Source: Prevotellaceae bacterium UBA2744
Lineage (GTDB): Bacteria > Bacteroidota > Bacteroidia > Bacteroidales > Bacteroidaceae
Length of the DNA: 64,000 nt
NCBI GenBank assembly: GCA_002353575.1
Contig: DEJQ01000027.1
Coordinates: 7,637 to 71,636 of the forward strand
Reading direction: 5' to 3'
Shown here: piece by piece, positions 59,678 through 64,000 of the stretch
Numbering within the stretch: position 1 is the first letter of the stretch
Layout of the letters: each line of letters opens with the position of its first letter
Position numbers and translations under genes: made by a program
The notes under the pieces: model-generated
The model's input: only the letters and a program-made list of their open reading frames with translations
Told to the model about the DNA's origin: nothing
Databases searched by the model: none

Positions 59678-62032
59678 ATGAGAAAATTATTTTTCCTTAC
59701 CCTTTGTCTTTCAATACTCGTCTGTTCCTCAGTCGATGCAAAGACTGCTCCCGGTACGTTTACAGCCGGCAAGGGTACATTTCTGCTTAATGGCAAACCA
59801 TTCGTAGTAAAAGCGGCTGAAATCCACTACCCTCGTATTCCACAGCCATATTGGGAACACCGCATCCAGATGTGTAAGGCTTTGGGTATGAACACAATCT
59901 GCATCTATATTTTTTGGAATATCCACGAACAGAAGGAAGGAGTGTTCGATTGGTCAGGCAACAACAACGTAGCAGAGTTCTGTCGTCTGGCACAGAAACA
60001 CGGTATGTATGTCATTGTTCGTCCTGGTCCATATGTCTGTGCAGAATGGGAAATGGGTGGTCTGCCCTGGTGGCTACTCAAGAAAAAAGATATCCGCCTT
60101 CGCGAGCAGGATCCTTATTTCATGGAACGTGTAAAGATATTCGAACAGGAAGTAGGCAAGCAACTTGCTCCGCTTACCATTCAGAATGGCGGACCTATCA
60201 TCATGGTTCAGGTAGAGAACGAATACGGTTCTTACGGAAAGGACAAACCATATGTAAGTGAAATTCGCGACTGCCTGCGTTCAGTTGGTTTCGATAAGGT
60301 GACACTCTTTCAGTGCGACTGGTCAAGTAACTTCCTCAACAACGGTCTCGATGACCTCGTGTGGACAATGAACTTCGGTACCGGTGCAAACATCGATGAC
60401 CAGTTCCGCAAACTCAAGGAAGTACGTCCTGATGCTCCGCTGATGTGTTCCGAGTTCTGGAGCGGATGGTTCGACAAATGGGGCGGAAAACACGAAACCC
60501 GTAACTCAAAGGCTATGGTCAGCGGACTGCAGGAAATGCTCGACAAGAACATATCATTTTCGCTTTACATGACCCACGGAGGTACTTCATTCGGACACTG
60601 GGCAGGAGCCAACTCACCTGGCTTTGCACCCGACGTAACCAGCTATGACTACGATGCTCCGATAAACGAATACGGACAGGCAACTCCAAAATATACCGAA
60701 CTGCGAGAGATGCTTCAGAAATACACAGACAAGAAACTCCCCTCTGTGCCAAAACCAATGCCTATCACGACCGTTCCGGCATTCCAGTTTACAGAATTCG
60801 CTCCGCTCTTCGAAAACCTGACGGCTGCAATCGAGACTACCGACATAAAGACTATGGAAGAGTTCGACCAGGGATGGGGTTCTATTCTCTATACCACTAC
60901 CCTTCCCAACATTCATAAGCCTTCAAAACTTCATATTCCCGACGGACACGACTACGTACAGGTTTTTATCGACGGGAAATACATCGGTGCCCTGGACCGC
61001 CGAAACGGTGACAAGGACCTTGTTTTGCCATCATGCCGCCGCGGTTCTCAACTCGAAATACTTGTCGAAGCCATGGGGCGTATCAACTTCGGACGTGCCA
61101 TCAAGGATTTCAAAGGTATCGTAGGCAATGTAGAACTCACCATCACCATCGACGGAAACGAATTTACTGCTTCACTGAAGCACTGGCGCACACACCTTAT
61201 ACCAGACACTTACGAGCAGACTCAGAAACAAGTGTATAAGCCGTTACTCACTTCAAAACCGCGATTCCGTGGCGATCGTATCCCCGGCTATTACAAGGCA
61301 ACATTCCGTGTGAAGAAACCAGCCGACACATTCCTTAACTTCGAAACCTTCGGCAAGGGACTCGTATATGTCAACGGGCACGGACTCGGTCGAATCTGGG
61401 AGATTGGTCCTCAGCAGACCCTCTATTGTCCTGGCTGCTGGCTCAAGAAGGGCGACAACGAAATCGTCGTGCTCGACATTATCGGTCCTAACGAGGCAAA
61501 GAGCGAAGGTCTCGACCATCCTATCATCGACAAACTACAGAAATCAGAGCCGCCTATCCATCGCAAACCGGGCGAAAACCTGAAACTCGATGGCGAGACT
61601 CCTATCGCCGTCGGTCAGTTCCAGTCTGGCAACGGATGGCAGGAGGTTAAGTTCTCTGCACCTCAGACAGGACGTTACGTACTACTCGAAGCACTCAACA
61701 ACCACAATGGTGACGAATATGCATGTATAGCAGAACTCTACCTGCTCGATGAGAATGGCGAACGACTCAGTCGCGAACCGTGGAGAATATCCTATGCCGA
61801 CTCTGAAAACATCTCATCAGGCAATCAGGCAGGCGACAAGATCTACGACCTTCAGGAGAGCACATACTGGTCAACAGTCAAGGGAGTTCAGTTCCCACAC
61901 CACATCATCATCGATCTCGGAAAGGTTCGAACCGTAACAGCCCTGCAGTACCTGCCACGCATGGAATCAACCGTTCCCGGTGCCATCAAGGATTACCGCA
62001 TCTTCGTAAAGAAAGACAAATTCAAACTATAA
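59678..62032 (+). CDS. Secreted GH35 beta-galactosidase with C-terminal carbohydrate-binding region
   Basis: 784 residues with a signal peptide (LFFLTLCLSILVCSSVDA). The GH35 TIM barrel has the acid/base Glu182 in MVQVENEYGSYG and the nucleophile Glu259 in LMCSEFWSGWF, plus VRPGPYVCAEWEMGGLPWW. The C-terminal ~180 residues contain galactose-binding-like sandwich patterns (GRYVLLEALNNHNGDEYACIAEL). It cleaves terminal beta-galactosides, feeding galactose to pathways such as the gal operon at 14.3-17.9 kb. It is not inside a SusC/SusD locus here. It has its own promoter. Confidence 0.92.
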   Translation: MRKLFFLTLCLSILVCSSVDAKTAPGTFTAGKGTFLLNGKPFVVKAAEIHYPRIPQPYWEHRIQMCKALGMNTICIYIFWNIHEQKEGVFDWSGNNNVAEFCRLAQKHGMYVIVRPGPYVCAEWEMGGLPWWLLKKKDIRLREQDPYFMERVKIFEQEVGKQLAPLTIQNGGPIIMVQVENEYGSYGKDKPYVSEIRDCLRSVGFDKVTLFQCDWSSNFLNNGLDDLVWTMNFGTGANIDDQFRKLKEVRPDAPLMCSEFWSGWFDKWGGKHETRNSKAMVSGLQEMLDKNISFSLYMTHGGTSFGHWAGANSPGFAPDVTSYDYDAPINEYGQATPKYTELREMLQKYTDKKLPSVPKPMPITTVPAFQFTEFAPLFENLTAAIETTDIKTMEEFDQGWGSILYTTTLPNIHKPSKLHIPDGHDYVQVFIDGKYIGALDRRNGDKDLVLPSCRRGSQLEILVEAMGRINFGRAIKDFKGIVGNVELTITIDGNEFTASLKHWRTHLIPDTYEQTQKQVYKPLLTSKPRFRGDRIPGYYKATFRVKKPADTFLNFETFGKGLVYVNGHGLGRIWEIGPQQTLYCPGCWLKKGDNEIVVLDIIGPNEAKSEGLDHPIIDKLQKSEPPIHRKPGENLKLDGETPIAVGQFQSGNGWQEVKFSAPQTGRYVLLEALNNHNGDEYACIAELYLLDENGERLSREPWRISYADSENISSGNQAGDKIYDLQESTYWSTVKGVQFPHHIIIDLGKVRTVTALQYLPRMESTVPGAIKDYRIFVKKDKFKL

Positions 62033-62044
62033 CAAAAAAGTTAA

Positions 62045-62075
62045 GAAGTTAAGACGATACAATGGTCTCAAACCT
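62045..62075. repeat. Degenerate intergenic repeat, copy B
   Basis: GAAGTTAAGACGATACAATG followed by GTCTCAAACCT, closely similar to the copy at 46156-46190 and more distantly to 45139-45180. After it come TTAAACC/ATTAACC-type repeats up to 62120. Confidence 0.5.
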
Positions 62076-62132
62076 ACAAACTCGAACCAATTAAACCATT
62101 AAACATTAACCATTAACATTATAAAAAAGAAC

Positions 62133-63551
62133 ATGAAAGCATTTATGGACGACGACTTTCTGTTGCAGACAGAAACCGCAAAGAAACTTTATCACGAACA
62201 CGCTTCTAAGATGCCAATCATCGACTACCACTGCCACCTCATTCCTCAGATGGTTGCTGAAAACAAACGCTTCGACTCTATTGCACAAATCTGGCTCATG
62301 GGCGACCACTACAAGTGGCGCGCTATGCGTTCAAACGGTGTTGACGAGCGTTTCTGTACAGGCAAGGACACTTCTGACTGGGAGAAATTCGAGAAGTGGG
62401 CAGAGACTGTTCCTTACACATTCCGCAACCCACTCTACCACTGGACCCACCTCGAGCTGAAGACCGCCTTCGGAATCACTGAAACACTCAATCCCAAGAA
62501 TGCTCGCGAGATATACGATAAGTGTAACGACATCATCAAGAACGACCCTAAGTTCACTCCACGCGGACTGATGGAACACTACAAGGTAGAAATCGTCTGC
62601 ACGACCGACGACCCGGTAGATTCTCTTCAGTACCACAAGCAAGTTGCAGCCGACCCCACTATGAAGACTCGTATGCTACCCGCTTGGCGTCCTGATAAAG
62701 CCATGGCAGTAGAAGTGCCTGCAAACTTCAAGGCGTATGTGGAACAGCTCTCACAGGTCAGCGGAAAGAACATCAGTTCATTTGCAGACTTCATCGATGC
62801 ACTGCAGAACCGTCATGACTTCTTCCAGTCTATGGGTTGTAAACTCTCTGACCACGGAATCGAGGAATTCTATGCAGAAGACTACACAGATGCAGAGATC
62901 TCAGCCATCTTCAACAAGGTATATGGTGGCAAGGAACTCACACAGGAAGAAATCCTCAAGTTCAAGTCTGCCATGATGTACATCTTCGCAGTCCAGGATG
63001 CAGAAGCAGGTTGGGCACAGCAATTCCACTACGGAGCTATTCGCGATAACAATACCAAGATGTTCCGCCTGCTCGGTCCTGATACAGGATTCGACTCTAT
63101 CGGCGAGTTCAACATAGCAAAGAAATGCTCTAAGTTCCTCAACCGTCTAAATATGGAAGGCAAACTGACAAAGACCATCCTCTACAACCTCAACCCCTGT
63201 GCCAACGAAGTGCTTGCAACCATGCTCGGCAACTTCCAAGACGGCTCCGTTCCAGGCAAAATCCAATGGGGTTCAGGCTGGTGGTTCCTCGACCAGAAAG
63301 ACGGTATGCAGAAACAGATGAACGCGCTCTCCGTACTCGGACTCCTCAGCCGTTTCGTAGGAATGCTTACCGACAGCCGCTCATTCCTCTCCTATCCGCG
63401 TCACGAATACTTCCGTCGCATCCTCTGTAACCTCATCGGCACAGACGTAGAGAACGGCGAGGTTCCATGCACAGGATACGAAGGCGAACGACTCAAACAG
63501 ATGGTAGAGGATATCTGCTACAACAACGCAAAAAACTACTTCAATTTCTAA
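62133..63551 (+). CDS. uxaC: Glucuronate/galacturonate isomerase
   Basis: UxaC interconverts D-glucuronate with D-fructuronate and D-galacturonate with D-tagaturonate. The family metal motif DYHCHL (H33, H35) is near the start, with TDDPVDSLQYH and WGSGWWFLDQKDGM later. 472 residues is normal. It begins 100 bp after the GH35 gene and is followed by two hairpins. No other uronate genes are in the window. Confidence 0.94.
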   Translation: MKAFMDDDFLLQTETAKKLYHEHASKMPIIDYHCHLIPQMVAENKRFDSIAQIWLMGDHYKWRAMRSNGVDERFCTGKDTSDWEKFEKWAETVPYTFRNPLYHWTHLELKTAFGITETLNPKNAREIYDKCNDIIKNDPKFTPRGLMEHYKVEIVCTTDDPVDSLQYHKQVAADPTMKTRMLPAWRPDKAMAVEVPANFKAYVEQLSQVSGKNISSFADFIDALQNRHDFFQSMGCKLSDHGIEEFYAEDYTDAEISAIFNKVYGGKELTQEEILKFKSAMMYIFAVQDAEAGWAQQFHYGAIRDNNTKMFRLLGPDTGFDSIGEFNIAKKCSKFLNRLNMEGKLTKTILYNLNPCANEVLATMLGNFQDGSVPGKIQWGSGWWFLDQKDGMQKQMNALSVLGLLSRFVGMLTDSRSFLSYPRHEYFRRILCNLIGTDVENGEVPCTGYEGERLKQMVEDICYNNAKNYFNF

Positions 63552-63592
63552 TCTGAAACACACCCTGAAAAGTGACTCATCCGTTTCAGATT
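63550..63592. repeat. Inverted repeat right after uxaC
   Basis: AATCTGAAAC (63550-63559) pairs with GTTTCAGATT (63583-63592) around a 23-base loop. It begins at the uxaC stop codon and may protect the 3' end of the mRNA. Confidence 0.5.
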
Positions 63593-63602
63593 CGAATCTC
63601 CA

Positions 63603-63637
63603 TACTTGGGCTGCAACATACCAATGCAGCCCAAGTA
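63603..63637 (+). terminator. Strong hairpin after uxaC, probable terminator
   Basis: TACTTGGGCTGCA / TGCAGCCCAAGTA, a 13-bp stem with loop ACATACCAA, followed by the modest T-rich CTTTCTG. It probably ends the uxaC transcript, though a full T run is missing. Confidence 0.6.
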
Positions 63638-63854
63638 CTTTCTGAATTCATAAAAAATATTCAGAAAAAATACGCTGCAGAAATCATCGACGAAATCTAC
63701 ACTAATTGTGCCCATACTCAGGCAGAGACAATCGTCGCTATCCCCTTCTCAGAGCGAGAAACCGTGCGAATCGACTTCAACATTTTCTCATCAGAATTCG
63801 ACTCTTCTCACCCCGACGAACCAACCTCCTACTTCAAGTTGGAGAGTGCATAAA

Positions 63855-63886
63855 TTTGGAAAATTCAAAAATAGTTCGTACCTTTG
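63855..63886 (+). promoter_or_regulatory. Promoter of the last gene
   Basis: TTTG at 63855-63858 and TACCTTTG at 63879-63886, 20 bp apart, 54 bases before the next ATG. Confidence 0.7.
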
Positions 63887-63939
63887 CACCCGAAATAAGA
63901 TTGCCTAGAATAGGATAACTAATAAAAGGAGGTATTAAC

Positions 63940-64000
63940 ATGAAGAAAATTATTACATTATCCATATTATTGGCAACAGCTAACATCACGCTGTTCGCAG
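63940..64000 (+). CDS. Exported protein, N-terminal fragment (continues outside the window)
   Basis: Only 20 residues are visible: MKKIITLSILLATANITLFA, a signal peptide. An unusually strong ribosome site for this phylum, AAAAGGAGG, ends eight bases before the ATG, which suggests high expression. It has its own promoter. The mature product cannot be named. Confidence 0.6.
   Translation, partial: MKKIITLSILLATANITLFA

Noticed and set aside
63572..63853. 93-residue plus-strand frame after uxaC
   Set aside because: Only a GTG start, and its first part is the strong hairpin at 63603-63637. The second half looks slightly protein-like, so a remnant gene is possible, but I cannot support it.
1..64000. 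tRNA genes, CRISPR arrays, insertion sequences, replication origin
   Set aside because: No cloverleaf-like sequence, spaced direct repeats, transposase frame or DnaA-box cluster was seen while reading. A tRNA or covariance-model scan would be decisive.

Overview
The window is a piece of a Bacteroidales chromosome, most likely from the Prevotella group (Prevotellaceae). Three things point there. Promoters follow the Bacteroidetes form TTTG-N19/20-TAnnTT(T/C)G (for example at 8100-8130, 30160-30190, 42310-42340, 53612-53642 and 59613-59643). The primary sigma factor is short (286 residues). Many genes belong to families found mainly in this phylum (DUF4738, DUF4837, DUF4301, DUF4468, DUF6088, TIGR02757). 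Several exported proteins have a signal peptide cut before Gln, or a short lipoprotein signal. No tRNA, rRNA, CRISPR array or insertion sequence was seen.

Layout. 1-4.1 kb is a small, worn accessory or defence patch: the end of a DprA/Smf-like gene, a frameshifted chimera, a RhuM gene with an internal deletion meeting a truncated SIR2 gene tail to tail, an apparently intact AbiEi/AbiEii-type toxin-antitoxin pair, and a frameshifted small gene. 4.1-14.2 kb is housekeeping on the plus strand: gyrA, a TPR protein, a hemerythrin-LuxR regulator, nitroreductase, kdsC, maf, a second TPR protein, ispE and a DegT aminotransferase. 14.2-17.9 kb is a galactose operon (mutarotase, MFS sugar transporter, galactokinase) behind a palindrome. 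18-27.8 kb holds nadE, TIGR02757, glyA, rlmN, pdxA and a membrane-lipid trio (GtrA, CDP-alcohol phosphotransferase, PAP2). 27.8-34.5 kb holds a stand-alone AICAR transformylase, an acidic-tail protein, glmS, trmD and kdsB.

34.5-42.0 kb runs on the minus strand: PBP1A, ung with a PqqD-like protein, then an operon headed by rpoD that continues with an exported protein, a clostripain-family lipoprotein, an HPr-kinase-like protein and an S24/S26 peptidase. 42.3-53.5 kb holds pheS, a cytoplasmic 5'-nucleotidase-like phosphatase, secG, a sigma-54 activator whose frame runs without a stop into the LPS-assembly lipoprotein LptE, an MBL-fold hydrolase, rsmG, DUF4301 and a large secreted protein. 53.6-64 kb holds a DUF4468/membrane/porin operon, a 2-hydroxyacid dehydrogenase, htrA, a GH35 beta-galactosidase, uxaC and the start of an exported protein.

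Functional themes are envelope building (kdsB, kdsC, glmS, PBP1A, lptE, porin), galactoside and uronate use (gal operon, GH35, uxaC), and core information processing. The most unusual points are the sigma-54/LptE continuous frame, the rpoD-led operon beside a PqqD-like gene, a twin terminator at 57.7 kb whose stems differ by paired substitutions, a degenerate intergenic repeat at three loci, and several changes in local GC skew. All functional calls come from reading the sequence; no searches were run.
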